This document shows, in pieces, positions 6,781 through 15,561 of a stretch of DNA of 44,157 nucleotides. The stretch is from RFSX01 sp964567435 (GTDB lineage Bacteria > Bacteroidota > Bacteroidia > Chitinophagales > Saprospiraceae). Under the pieces are notes generated by a model. The model saw only the letters and a program-made list of their open reading frames with translations, had not been told where the DNA came from and did no database searches. Where the stretch lies: the NCBI GenBank assembly GCA_964567435.1, contig CAZMMQ010000027.1, forward strand, positions 1 through 44,157, given 5' to 3'. The translations under genes were made by a program, and so were the position numbers. Numbering within the stretch: the first letter of the stretch is position 1; each line of letters opens with the position of its first letter.

Positions 6781-7998
6781 TTAAGACCTCAAAACAAGGA
6801 GGTTTTTACTGGCTTTGACGGCTGGAAGTATGGCGGCAAGGATGCCGATTAACAATACAGTCAATGCAACGATAATAAAATCCCCTGCTCTCAATTGGAT
6901 AGGATAAGCATCCATCAAAAATCCTGAAGGCACACCAATAATGCCAAATTTCTTCTGTATAAAATAGAAGATTAAGGCTAATATGAATCCTGCAAAGATG
7001 CCAATCAAGGTAATCATTGCGCCTAGTTGTATGAAAAGGCGTCTAACATCCTTGGATTCAAACCCTAAGGCTTTTAGAACAGAAATATCCTTTTTCTTAT
7101 CCAAGCCTATCATCCACAATGCCCCGAGCAGATTAAAGGCAATAAGGAGCATGGTCAAACCTGTAATGAGGAAACTGATCCATTTTTCCACTTGCATGAC
7201 CTTAAGGGTGGATTCGTCTTGTTCGTATCTGTTCTTATAATCCAGATCTGAGCCGAGAATCTTAGTCAGTGAGGCTTTAAGATCGGTATCAGATACTGTC
7301 GGAGACTTCTTGATTTCCAGATAGGAGGCCTGTCCTCCTTTGTCCAATAGATTGGATGCCAAATCATAAGAGGTGAGGATATACTGATAATCACTTTCGC
7401 TTCTAACGGAGAATACACCAACTGGATACAGACTTCTGGTTATAAAGTCCTTAGAACCAAGCATAGATTTTCTCTTTGCTGGCATATAGACCGTCATAGG
7501 CGTCAGCTTATCAGAGACATTAAGCGATAACTTGTTTTTCATACCAACGCCTACCATGGCGAAGTGGGTATTACCTTCTTTGGTTTTATAAGACCCATCC
7601 ACCAGCAAGGTGTCTAGTCGAGTGACCTTTAGATAAGATTGGTCAACGCCTTTGATCATGCCGATTTCTTGTACTCCTTTGTACTCAAATAGAGCGACTT
7701 CTTCTATCGTTAGGGATACAGCATCCACGCCAGTGATCTGAGAAAGCTCTAGAAGGTCTTCTTCATTGACAGGAAAAAATTTGCCTTCCTTAGGAACAAT
7801 TTTGATATCTGGGTTGAAGGCATCGAAAAGTCCGGATAACAATCCTTCAAAACCATTAAATACACTAAGTATCAGAAGTAAGGCAGTGGTGCCTATAGAT
7901 ATACCCAGAATAGAAATACCTGTAATGATATTAATGGAGTTAGTAGATTTCTTACTAAAAAGATATCGTCTGGCTATATCAATGGTCAGTGAAGCCAT
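6781..7998 (-). CDS. LolC/LolE-type ABC transporter permease (FtsX/MacB superfamily)
   Basis: 405 residues with the family layout: an N-terminal membrane helix (about 20-50, NIITGISILGISIGTTALLLI) and the following SVFNGFE motif, a large periplasmic domain (about 55-270), and three C-terminal helices near 273-300, 325-350 and 375-398, with the conserved KKKDISVLKALGFESKDVRRLF cytoplasmic loop. Lol permeases pull lipoproteins from the inner membrane for transfer to the outer membrane. No LolD-like ATPase is next door, as is common in Bacteroidota. The start lies 3 nt after the stop of the upstream hydrolase gene, so they are cotranscribed. It could instead be a more general MacB-like exporter subunit. 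Confidence 0.88.
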   Translation of the reverse strand: MASLTIDIARRYLFSKKSTNSINIITGISILGISIGTTALLLILSVFNGFEGLLSGLFDAFNPDIKIVPKEGKFFPVNEEDLLELSQITGVDAVSLTIEEVALFEYKGVQEIGMIKGVDQSYLKVTRLDTLLVDGSYKTKEGNTHFAMVGVGMKNKLSLNVSDKLTPMTVYMPAKRKSMLGSKDFITRSLYPVGVFSVRSESDYQYILTSYDLASNLLDKGGQASYLEIKKSPTVSDTDLKASLTKILGSDLDYKNRYEQDESTLKVMQVEKWISFLITGLTMLLIAFNLLGALWMIGLDKKKDISVLKALGFESKDVRRLFIQLGAMITLIGIFAGFILALIFYFIQKKFGIIGVPSGFLMDAYPIQLRAGDFIIVALTVLLIGILAAILPAVKASKNLLVLRS

Positions 7999-8001
7999 AT
8001 A

Positions 8002-10932
8002 TCAATTCAGGCGATCATCCATGATAGCCTGATAGAACACAGACTGGATGCGAGGTCTATAATTTTTTCTAGAGAATACTCTGTTTTCCATAGTCGGGTA
8101 GGTCCTATTGGATAAAAATATATAGATCAAATCATACTTAGGGTCTGCAAAGACAGATATTCCTGTAAATCCTAAATGCCCAAAGGCTAGATCGGACGCT
8201 AATTCTGACATATTTTCTGTTTTGTCTTTGTCCAGTTCTTTCATATCAAAGCCAATGCCTCTTCTTGTGGAGCGATAATATCTTTTTGTGAATTTTCTGA
8301 CCGTCTGAGGTTGGATATATTGGTTGCCGGCATAAGATCCACCATTGAGCAACATTTGCATTAAGACAGCCAGTTCTTCCGCATTGGAGAAGAGACCAGC
8401 ATGACCAGCCACACCGCCCAGCATCGCTGCGCCCATGTCATGTACATGCCCGTGTATCACCTCATCTCTGAAATATTCATCTTTCTCCGAGGGCGGGATT
8501 CGGTTTTTAGGTATTTTTTTTAATGGCTTATATAAGGTATTTCTTAGTCCAAGTGGTTCATAGAATTGTTCATGGACGTAGGCATCAAGGGTCTGTCCTG
8601 TTACCTTCTCTATAATCTGCTGGAAGATATAAAAACCTAAGTCACTATATCTATAGTTTCTATTCTCTCTTAGATCACAGTTATAAATGTACTTATATAT
8701 GGTATCTCTGAAGTCTCGTCTAAGATATAGATTATCGGTTACCTGATAAGGATGGGTGTCAGACCTTGTCGTACGATAATACTTGTCCAGACGTTTTGGA
8801 TTTTTGACATCCTTTTCCATCGTGTCTTCATAGAAAGGAATCCACCCTGGTAGGCCCGAATGATGTGCCAACACATCTTCAATAATTAAATTGCCTTTAT
8901 TTGTGGTATCCAAATGAGTGATGTAATGAGACAACTTCTTGTTGATGTTAATCTTTCCTTCGTCATATAATTTCATCATAGCAATGGTAGAAGCCAATAT
9001 TTTAGTGACACTAGCCACATCATATATGTCTGAGGTGGATACTTTTTGCTTATTGTTAGGTGTGTGGTGGCCAAAAGCTTTGTTGTAGAAGATTTTACCA
9101 TTTCTAACCCCAAGAATCTGACAGCCTGGAGCCGCTTTTTTGTCCAGCATTTCTTGTACGATGGTATCTATCCTTAGCAGCGTATCAGATGACATCATGA
9201 CATCCTCAGGTGAGGCGTGACCCAACCTGTATAGTGAGGACCTAGTAATTCCCGTCTTGACTGGGAACTTGGGGTGCGAAGTGACGGGGAGTTTTCCAGC
9301 TATTTTGTGGATGCCAAATATAGCCTGTGCTGCTGCCTTCTGCATCATCTCGTCTTCCTCGAAAGTTTGAAGGATAGTCGATATCTCAGGAAAAAACTTT
9401 AGCGCATAAGGACTACCGTTATTCACCAGTATAAGCTTGTGCCTGCTCTGAAGTTGGTAGATCAGATCAAACATATATTGGCTAATCCCAAAATCCTTTG
9501 AAGCATATATCGACATATCATGAAGTGAGACGATCACCGTTTCGTATGCAGCCAACTTATTGACTAGAATTTTGATTTCTGCACTACTCAGTTTACTGCC
9601 TGCATGGAAATGTGCCGTAAGGCCAATTTTGCTTAATTCTTTTTGAAAGATTGTTTCAGTAGTAGATCCCAGAGACAAGCTAGCGATGCTTTTTGTGATT
9701 TTTCTAATAGGAATCTGATTGGTGTCGTCAGTAACCAGTGTAATGGCTTTCCGATATAGCTGCTCTTTGATAAGGAGTGCAGCTCTGTCGTTGACCTCTC
9801 TGGAGATGAGGTTGGTATTTTTGATATATGGCTTACCAGTTAATCGAAGATTATATTTTGATTTTAATATTTTCAAAGCTTTTTGATCAATAATGGCTTC
9901 ATCCAAGCGACCGGCCTTTACTTCTGATACGAGTTTCTCAATAGCCACTTTTATATCGATCGGAAGCAGCATGATGTCATTACCGGCTTTTATAGCTTCC
10001 AATTCCATGATGCCAGGTTTGTAATGTTTGGCGACACCTTGCATTTCTAATCCATCGGTAAATATTAATCCGTCGAAGTGTAGTTCGTCTTGCAGCACGT
10101 CTGTGACTACTTTTTTGGACAAAGAGGTCGGTCTGTTTTTTTCATTATCCAGTGCCGGAATAGCCAAGTGAGCAGTCATGGTACTTTTAATGCCTAATTG
10201 AGATAGTACTCTGAAAGGCGTTATTTCAAGACTGTCAAGTCGTGCTCTGTTATGATTAATGAGTGGGAGGTCATAATGTGAATCTACATCTGTATCTCCG
10301 TGACCAGGGAAATGCTTCATGCACGCTATGACACCTGCATCCTGCAGCCCCTTGGCATAGGCATAGGACTTAGTGGCGACTTCAAATATATCTTCTCCAA
10401 ACGAACGGTTATGTATAACCGGATTGGCAGGGTTGTTATTGACATCTACGACAGGAGCGAAATTAATGTGTACGCCGATCCTTTTTAGGTGACCAGCGAT
10501 CGACTGTCCCATCTCATAGATTAAGGTATTATCAGAAACCGCTCCCAGCGTAAGTTGTTTGGGAAATGATATGGCATCTCCAAGATGTCTCATGCCCAAA
10601 CCCCATTCTGCATCTATAGCCACCATCAAGGGGGTATCTGATAGTCTCTGATATTGATTGGTTAATTCTGCTTGCTTAGTCGGGGTGCCTTGAAAAAAGC
10701 ACAAACCGCCCACCTTATATTTTTTAATCTGCTCTTCTACACTTTTGATATGGTCAGGTCCTTTATCAGAATGGGCTCTTATCATAAATAGTTGCCCGAT
10801 TTTTTCCTCCAAAGTCATTGCAGACAACTTGGTCTGTGCCCACATCTCATCGGGATCAATAAGAGATTGATCCTGGCTTATGCCTGCCAGAGGTAGTAGT
10901 AAAAGGGTTAAATATATCGCCGTTATTCTCAT
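8002..10932 (-). CDS. GH3 beta-N-acetylhexosaminidase (NagZ-type) fused to serine hydrolase
   Basis: A 976-residue, two-enzyme secreted protein with signal peptide (ending LAGISQ). The first half (about 35-360) is a GH3 domain: KHFPGHGD (206-213), the NagZ-type Asp-Ser-His dyad (217-219) and the nucleophile Asp293 in FTDGLEM. A GH3 C-terminal-like alpha/beta domain follows (about 375-560). The last 390 residues are a class C beta-lactamase/transpeptidase-like domain with S641-V-T-K644, Y762-S-D (usually YxN) and a GFTG segment near 921. GH3 NagZ enzymes release N-acetylglucosamine from muropeptides and the second domain resembles D-Ala-D-Ala-processing enzymes, so a role in peptidoglycan turnover fits. 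It overlaps the upstream gene by 4 nt. Confidence 0.92.
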   Translation of the reverse strand: MRITAIYLTLLLLPLAGISQDQSLIDPDEMWAQTKLSAMTLEEKIGQLFMIRAHSDKGPDHIKSVEEQIKKYKVGGLCFFQGTPTKQAELTNQYQRLSDTPLMVAIDAEWGLGMRHLGDAISFPKQLTLGAVSDNTLIYEMGQSIAGHLKRIGVHINFAPVVDVNNNPANPVIHNRSFGEDIFEVATKSYAYAKGLQDAGVIACMKHFPGHGDTDVDSHYDLPLINHNRARLDSLEITPFRVLSQLGIKSTMTAHLAIPALDNEKNRPTSLSKKVVTDVLQDELHFDGLIFTDGLEMQGVAKHYKPGIMELEAIKAGNDIMLLPIDIKVAIEKLVSEVKAGRLDEAIIDQKALKILKSKYNLRLTGKPYIKNTNLISREVNDRAALLIKEQLYRKAITLVTDDTNQIPIRKITKSIASLSLGSTTETIFQKELSKIGLTAHFHAGSKLSSAEIKILVNKLAAYETVIVSLHDMSIYASKDFGISQYMFDLIYQLQSRHKLILVNNGSPYALKFFPEISTILQTFEEDEMMQKAAAQAIFGIHKIAGKLPVTSHPKFPVKTGITRSSLYRLGHASPEDVMMSSDTLLRIDTIVQEMLDKKAAPGCQILGVRNGKIFYNKAFGHHTPNNKQKVSTSDIYDVASVTKILASTIAMMKLYDEGKININKKLSHYITHLDTTNKGNLIIEDVLAHHSGLPGWIPFYEDTMEKDVKNPKRLDKYYRTTRSDTHPYQVTDNLYLRRDFRDTIYKYIYNCDLRENRNYRYSDLGFYIFQQIIEKVTGQTLDAYVHEQFYEPLGLRNTLYKPLKKIPKNRIPPSEKDEYFRDEVIHGHVHDMGAAMLGGVAGHAGLFSNAEELAVLMQMLLNGGSYAGNQYIQPQTVRKFTKRYYRSTRRGIGFDMKELDKDKTENMSELASDLAFGHLGFTGISVFADPKYDLIYIFLSNRTYPTMENRVFSRKNYRPRIQSVFYQAIMDDRLN

Positions 10933-12938
10933 TGCCTTGTAATCTGATCTAGTGCATTGGGGTCTATCTCTTGTGCCTTATTATAATATTCTGCGGCTTT
11001 GACAGCATCGCCTTTATTTCTGTACGCCGTCGCAAGGTTGACATATGACGTTGCCACATTAGGATCTAACTGGAGTGCTTTCTCAAAATAGCTAATAGCT
11101 TTATCATGGTCATTCTTTATACCATTAACGATTCCAAGCAGTCTTAGCGTCTCTGGATCATTGGCACTAAGCTGATAAGATCTTGTTAAATATTCTTCAC
11201 TCTTGGCAATGTCGTTTTTGACTTGACCATAGTATTTGCCAGCATCCCTCAAGATGACGGGATAGTTCTTATTAGCATCATTAAAATCAGGATATAGCTG
11301 CCTCAACTTCTCGTACTGTGCGATAGCTGGCACAAAGTCATCTTTGTAATAGTGCGCATTACCCAACAATAAGTAGGCATTTCTGTAAGTGGGGTGGATC
11401 TCTACAGCTTTATTAAGATAGCCGATAGCTTGATTTAAATATTTAGTTTTCTCTAGGCCATTTTTCATCTTACTAGCTGTTGTAGTTAGGGTACCGCCCG
11501 CAGCATTGAGGAGTTTGGCACTTCGTGGCTGATTTTTTACATCCGTCGTAAATAGGGTAAAATCATCTTTCCAGACTATATTTCTAGTGACGGTCTTGAC
11601 AGCAAATCCTATCAATATGACTCCCAGTACGCCATATAATACATTTTTGCTTGAAATCCATTTGGTGAGTACTCGAGCAATAACTATCATAATACCTAAA
11701 GAAGGCATAAATAGAAATCGCTCACTCATGTTGGTCCCAATAGGGAAAACAACATTAGATACGATCGACAAGGTAATGATGTAGTACAATAAACCAAAGC
11801 TGATCAGCTTATCCCGCTTCCAAAAGAAAAACCCACCAGCAATAATTGCGACGTAGAGTAACAAACTAAGCAGCACTTGCCAATCTCCGAAACCCATAAT
11901 CTCTACGGCCCTTGGATAATAATCATGGCTTAATGGATGGGGAAATATTAGCAGTGTTATGTACCTGCCTAGTGTAAAGAGTATAGTAGCGAATTTCTCT
12001 CCACCACTAAAGTCAGTATAGACCCCATTGACCATTTTGAGAAACGGGTTATTCATCAGTTCCATAGATTGGCCACCAAAGTCCATCCCAAGGATAGCTG
12101 TTCTAATGCCCAGAAATATGATGGTACTTACAAGGAATGGCCACAGGTATTTGAAGGCGTTCAAAACTGATACTCTTTTAAAAAATACATAGACCAGTGG
12201 TACTACTGCCAAGAAGGTAATGGCGTTCTCCTTACTCATCAAGGCAATAAAGAAAAATATCATAGCCCATATGTTCCACTTTAGTGCTTTGGTATGATAG
12301 AACTTTAGACTTGCCCACAAAGCAGCCACAGATCCTAACATAGTCATTATCTCATCACGACCTTTGATATTAGCAACCGCCTCAGTGTGGATTGGATGTG
12401 CTATATAAAGCAGGCAGGCCACTAGGATAAAGGTTCGTACCTGACCTTCTTTCTTGCCAGCCTTATTCATCCCGAGCAACATGAGCGATAACATCTTGTA
12501 TATCATGAAACCCAGAAACCCATAGAGCATTATACTGATAAAATGACCTATATGAGGATTCTCTCCAAACAACTGGTATTCTATAGCATACATCATAAGA
12601 GTGAATGGACGGTATCGTCCACCACTGACTAATTTGGCCTTACCTTCTTCCTTAAAAAATCCAAAGAACGTATCGTTGCCTAGAATACCAGGTATGCCAC
12701 TTATCCCATCTTGGGTAAACATATTTTGTGTAATAACGATAGCATCGTCTTGGGTATACTCATTTGTGATCGTATTGGCATACAACAGAACCCCTACGGC
12801 TAAGATGATCCAAGGGTGCCATCTGTAATGACCTAACACTGATGATTGTGGCTTAGTTGACGACTCATTCTCTTGTGGAGAGCGGTCGTGAGATTGGGCT
12901 TTTTTACCCTTTTTACCTGATTTTTTGGACTTGGCCAT
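10929..12938 (-). CDS. Polytopic TMTC-like glycosyltransferase with TPR tail
   Basis: 669 residues. A lysine-rich cytoplasmic N-terminus (MAKSKKSGKKGKK) precedes about 10-12 hydrophobic helices (about 45-455). The first outside loop carries NEYTQDDAIV, matching the acidic motif of GT-C enzymes and of eukaryotic TMTC O-mannosyltransferases, and HPIHTEAVANIKGRDE is the conserved second loop. The last 190 residues hold at least three to four TPR units (LNKAVEIHPTYRNAYLLLGN, FEKALQLDPNVATSYVNLAT, YNKAQEIDPNALDQI). It probably glycosylates exported proteins or lipids using a lipid-linked sugar; the acceptor is unknown. Its stop overlaps the next gene by 4 nt, so it heads the three-gene operon. Confidence 0.85.
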   Translation of the reverse strand: MAKSKKSGKKGKKAQSHDRSPQENESSTKPQSSVLGHYRWHPWIILAVGVLLYANTITNEYTQDDAIVITQNMFTQDGISGIPGILGNDTFFGFFKEEGKAKLVSGGRYRPFTLMMYAIEYQLFGENPHIGHFISIMLYGFLGFMIYKMLSLMLLGMNKAGKKEGQVRTFILVACLLYIAHPIHTEAVANIKGRDEIMTMLGSVAALWASLKFYHTKALKWNIWAMIFFFIALMSKENAITFLAVVPLVYVFFKRVSVLNAFKYLWPFLVSTIIFLGIRTAILGMDFGGQSMELMNNPFLKMVNGVYTDFSGGEKFATILFTLGRYITLLIFPHPLSHDYYPRAVEIMGFGDWQVLLSLLLYVAIIAGGFFFWKRDKLISFGLLYYIITLSIVSNVVFPIGTNMSERFLFMPSLGIMIVIARVLTKWISSKNVLYGVLGVILIGFAVKTVTRNIVWKDDFTLFTTDVKNQPRSAKLLNAAGGTLTTTASKMKNGLEKTKYLNQAIGYLNKAVEIHPTYRNAYLLLGNAHYYKDDFVPAIAQYEKLRQLYPDFNDANKNYPVILRDAGKYYGQVKNDIAKSEEYLTRSYQLSANDPETLRLLGIVNGIKNDHDKAISYFEKALQLDPNVATSYVNLATAYRNKGDAVKAAEYYNKAQEIDPNALDQITRQ

Positions 12939-13021
12939 GACGTTACAAAATTACAAATTACAAATTATTCTAATGTGTAAGTCGTGATTAAGTACATTGG
13001 TTGTATAAATACAGAGAATAT

Positions 13022-13441
13022 CTAGGGGAAATCGCTTTGCCATTGGCCTTTCTGAGCCAGTACTTTTTTAAGAAACTTCTTATCTAAAGTGCCATTAAAG
13101 GGTGGTTTGAGCTTAATATGATTAGCTGGGCCATATATTGTGAGTTGACCCCCGTTATAGTAGATATTGAGTCTATAGTACGGGATGCACCAGGCATAGA
13201 TGCGCATAGTAGAATTAAAACCAACCAAGAGACCTTTTTGACGCATTTCTATATTGCAATAAGCCGTATTTCTATTGGCAGATATGATATGTTGGATCTC
13301 AGGACTTGATTCTACAATTTGAAGTTTGGCACAACCAATGCCACCCATTTTGAAACGATTCAAAAAAGAAAATGAGGGACCGATGCATTCTTCTATCTGC
13401 CGATCATTCTTTTTGCTCTTATAACTGATATTGAGAATCAT
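13022..13441 (-). CDS. Conserved protein of unknown function
   Basis: 139 residues, no signal peptide or membrane helix. It is rich in beta-strand patterns and hydrophobic-aromatic segments (MRIYAWCIPYYRLNIYYNGGQLTIYGP), and ends with a basic stretch (LDKKFLKKVLAQKG). No catalytic motif is recognised; two cysteine-containing turns (GIGCAKL, TAYCNIEM) do not form a clear metal site. It begins one base after the DUF983 gene, so the two are cotranscribed and probably functionally linked. Similar small proteins are found next to envelope genes in Bacteroidota, but I cannot name a family. Confidence 0.75.
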   Translation of the reverse strand: MILNISYKSKKNDRQIEECIGPSFSFLNRFKMGGIGCAKLQIVESSPEIQHIISANRNTAYCNIEMRQKGLLVGFNSTMRIYAWCIPYYRLNIYYNGGQLTIYGPANHIKLKPPFNGTLDKKFLKKVLAQKGQWQSDFP

Positions 13442-13442
13442 T

Positions 13443-13811
13443 CTACTTATTGAGCTTTGGATTGTATTTGACCATGATGTGTATCCAAAGCGATCTAGAA
13501 AATCGGAGTAATCTCATGAATGATAGGACACCCAGTAAAATTATAATACCCATAGCTGCGTTAACTGAGACTTTAAAGTAAAATACGAGCAAAAGTGCCA
13601 GCGGCAATAGGATGAATACTGATAGACCATAAGAGATAAACATCGCCCCATAATAGTATCCTGGTTCAGGTTCGAAAGGCTGATTGCAATGACTGCATTT
13701 TGTATGCATAGCGAGTGGATTGCCTATTTCGAAAGGAATAGTGAATAATGGGGCGCTGCGACAACGTGGACACATATACTTCCATGCATTGATTAGTGTT
13801 TTGATGCTCAT
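13443..13811 (-). CDS. DUF983 membrane protein with zinc-ribbon-like N-terminus
   Basis: 122 residues. CPRC (14-17) and CSHC (38-41) form a likely four-cysteine zinc ribbon. The family signature YYYGAMFISYGLS (about 52-64) leads into two transmembrane helices (about 59-78 and 84-100) and a basic tail (RFSRSLWIHIMVKY). This matches DUF983, widespread in Bacteroidota and alphaproteobacteria, with no established biochemical role. It is the first gene of a two-gene unit and may be cotranscribed with the downstream envelope operon, which starts 83 bp after the end of the pair. Confidence 0.9.
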   Translation of the reverse strand: MSIKTLINAWKYMCPRCRSAPLFTIPFEIGNPLAMHTKCSHCNQPFEPEPGYYYGAMFISYGLSVFILLPLALLLVFYFKVSVNAAMGIIILLGVLSFMRLLRFSRSLWIHIMVKYNPKLNK

Positions 13812-13924
13812 GATATGATAACAGTACAGAGGTTAATGGGTTTTTATGATATATTATATTCTAATTATATGATGTAAAAAGATATATATTAGATGTTTTT
13901 CTAAATCATTCAAACAAAACAATT

Positions 13925-14470
13925 ATGTTGAAAAAACTACTATTTTCTTTTACATTATTTGCAGCTTCTATCTCTTATTCTTTTAGTCAGGATTATCAGC
14001 TTCTTGAGTGGGATGTCATTCATTTTGGATATGCTATTCCAGGGGGTGACGGTGTTTCTGGAGGTATTCTGTTAGGCACAGAACCTAGAGTTAATATTGG
14101 AAATACTTTTTCTGCTAGTATCAGGTGGGAACTTGCTTTATTTGGCAGTAGTGATGATTTTGGAGGAGATATAGGGGCTTCAGGGTCAATAGCTCTTTTT
14201 GGGGACTACTACATTTCTAATAATGCCAACAAAAGGTTTTATGCAGGATTAGGGATAGGTAACTTTGGAGGGGCTTCAGTTACTGTCACAGATCCAAATG
14301 GAAATGAGATAGAAAATGATGGTGGCTCTTCAATTGGCATTGTGCCTAGAGTTGGTTATGAATTGGGATTCATTAGATTAGGCTTAGAATATAATCTAGC
14401 ATTTGATGAGGCTGTGCCGAATTATTTAGGTATTAGGCTAGGCTTGAATGTAGGAGGAAGATTGAAGTAA
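13925..14470 (+). CDS. Outer-membrane beta-barrel protein
   Basis: 181 residues with a signal peptide (ending ISYSFSQ) and alternating, glycine-rich amphipathic strands that end in a barrel-closing strand (YLGIRLGLNVGG). The pattern (FYAGLGIGNFGG, GIVPRVGYELGFIRLGLEYNLAF) is that of small eight-stranded barrel proteins of the OmpA/OmpX or 'outer membrane beta-barrel' families. No peptidoglycan-binding or enzymatic domain follows. It is divergent from the DUF983 gene across a ~110-bp AT-rich gap and has its own terminator, so it is likely monocistronic. Confidence 0.82.
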   Translation: MLKKLLFSFTLFAASISYSFSQDYQLLEWDVIHFGYAIPGGDGVSGGILLGTEPRVNIGNTFSASIRWELALFGSSDDFGGDIGASGSIALFGDYYISNNANKRFYAGLGIGNFGGASVTVTDPNGNEIENDGGSSIGIVPRVGYELGFIRLGLEYNLAFDEAVPNYLGIRLGLNVGGRLK

Positions 14471-14502
14471 TAAGCTAGTAACAAAATATACAGGTATAAA
14501 AA

Positions 14503-14533
14503 AGAGGCTGTCTCATAAGAGGTAGCCTCTTTT
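14503..14533 (+). terminator. Intrinsic terminator of the barrel gene
   Basis: AGAGGCT (14503-14509) pairs with AGCCTCT (14524-14530) and is followed by TTTT. It lies 33 bp after the barrel-protein stop; the A-run on its left could let it work in both directions. Confidence 0.75.
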
Positions 14534-14704
14534 ACTTTAATACCATTCTATATTGCATCTATTTGCAAATCTTTAATATAACCTTAGTATTTAATTGTCT
14601 TCTATATGGTGATTCTAATTGTAAATCCATAAGTCAAAAACTACATCCTAAGTCCTGAGGTTATATATGTCGTTAGTTATCAGTTTCTAAAAAATTGAAT
14701 AGAT

Positions 14705-15298
14705 ATGAGATATATTAAGTTTATATCACTTATGATGATGCTTGGTGCTGTAAGTGAAGGAAATAGTCAGGATTTACAAAAAGAATTATCAATGAATAAT
14801 CGTGCTACCAGATATGGAATAGTAGGACAATCAGCCCCTGAGCTTAAAGTCAGCCAATGGATAGATGGTCAGGGAGCAGCTACAGAAGACATAAGGCTAT
14901 CTGAATTAGATGGAAAATTTAAAGTCATCTATTGCTTTCAAGCGTGGTGCCCTGGTTGTCACAGCAGAGGCTTGCCTTCTCTAAAGAAAATGTCTGCCGA
15001 GCTAAAAGATAATCCTAATGTAGAATTCATGGCTATACAAACAGTCTTCGAGGGAGAGAGTTCTAATACCTATGACAGGATGGTAGAGATACAAAAGCAG
15101 TATGATCTAGATATTCCATTTGGACATGACCCAGGAGATGCGACCAGCAGACACAGATCTACAACCATGAATAGCTATAGAACAGGAGGAACCCCATGGT
15201 TTATATTTATAGACCAGAAAGGCCAAGTAGTGTTTAATGATTATCATTTGGATACAGATAAGGCCATTGACTACCTGAAGACGATAGAAAAGATATAA
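14705..15298 (+). CDS. Secreted TlpA/ResA-like thioredoxin-fold protein
   Basis: 197 residues: a signal peptide of about 21 residues (MRYIKFISLMMMLGAVSEGN), then a thioredoxin-fold domain with the redox motif WCPGC (Cys82, Cys85), KVIYCFQAWC as the preceding strand, and TGGTPWFIFIDQKGQVVF as the cis-Pro loop and following strand. This is a redoxin/AhpC-TSA/TlpA-like arrangement acting in the periplasm, reducing or shuffling disulfides, possibly a peroxidase-type variant. No cytochrome-maturation gene is nearby. The start is the first ATG and is supported by the signal peptide. Confidence 0.85.
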   Translation: MRYIKFISLMMMLGAVSEGNSQDLQKELSMNNRATRYGIVGQSAPELKVSQWIDGQGAATEDIRLSELDGKFKVIYCFQAWCPGCHSRGLPSLKKMSAELKDNPNVEFMAIQTVFEGESSNTYDRMVEIQKQYDLDIPFGHDPGDATSRHRSTTMNSYRTGGTPWFIFIDQKGQVVFNDYHLDTDKAIDYLKTIEKI

Positions 15299-15302
15299 TT
15301 AA

Positions 15303-15442
15303 TTATCTGCCGGCAATCTCTACTGTGGTAGCTGGTGTTGTCTGATGTGTAGCGGCTTTTGATTTTTCAGAATCAGGATCTGGATCTCTTCTAATATGAA
15401 TTCTAATCTTCTTGCGAATTTAATTTCAAAAGTTTCTCTCAT
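15303..15442 (-). pseudogene. Possible small broken gene between the thioredoxin and ComM genes
   Basis: From an ATG at 15442 the reading MRETFEIKF is followed, in the next frame, by IRKKIRIHIRRDPDPDSEKS and a Ala/Thr-rich tail ending TTVEIAGR and a stop at 15303-15305. The second part has coding-like composition (basic, then acidic, then low-complexity), and the block length is not a multiple of three. This suggests a frameshifted small gene. It may be chance. Confidence 0.3.
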
Positions 15443-15561
15443 TTATGATGACTGCAAAAGATCACTCTCTCATTTTTACCCAAGAACAAATTTCCATGAC
15501 AAGTCTTCAAATTCATTTTGATCTTTTCTCTGCTTACTATCAAAAGTAAATTCTTTATAGC

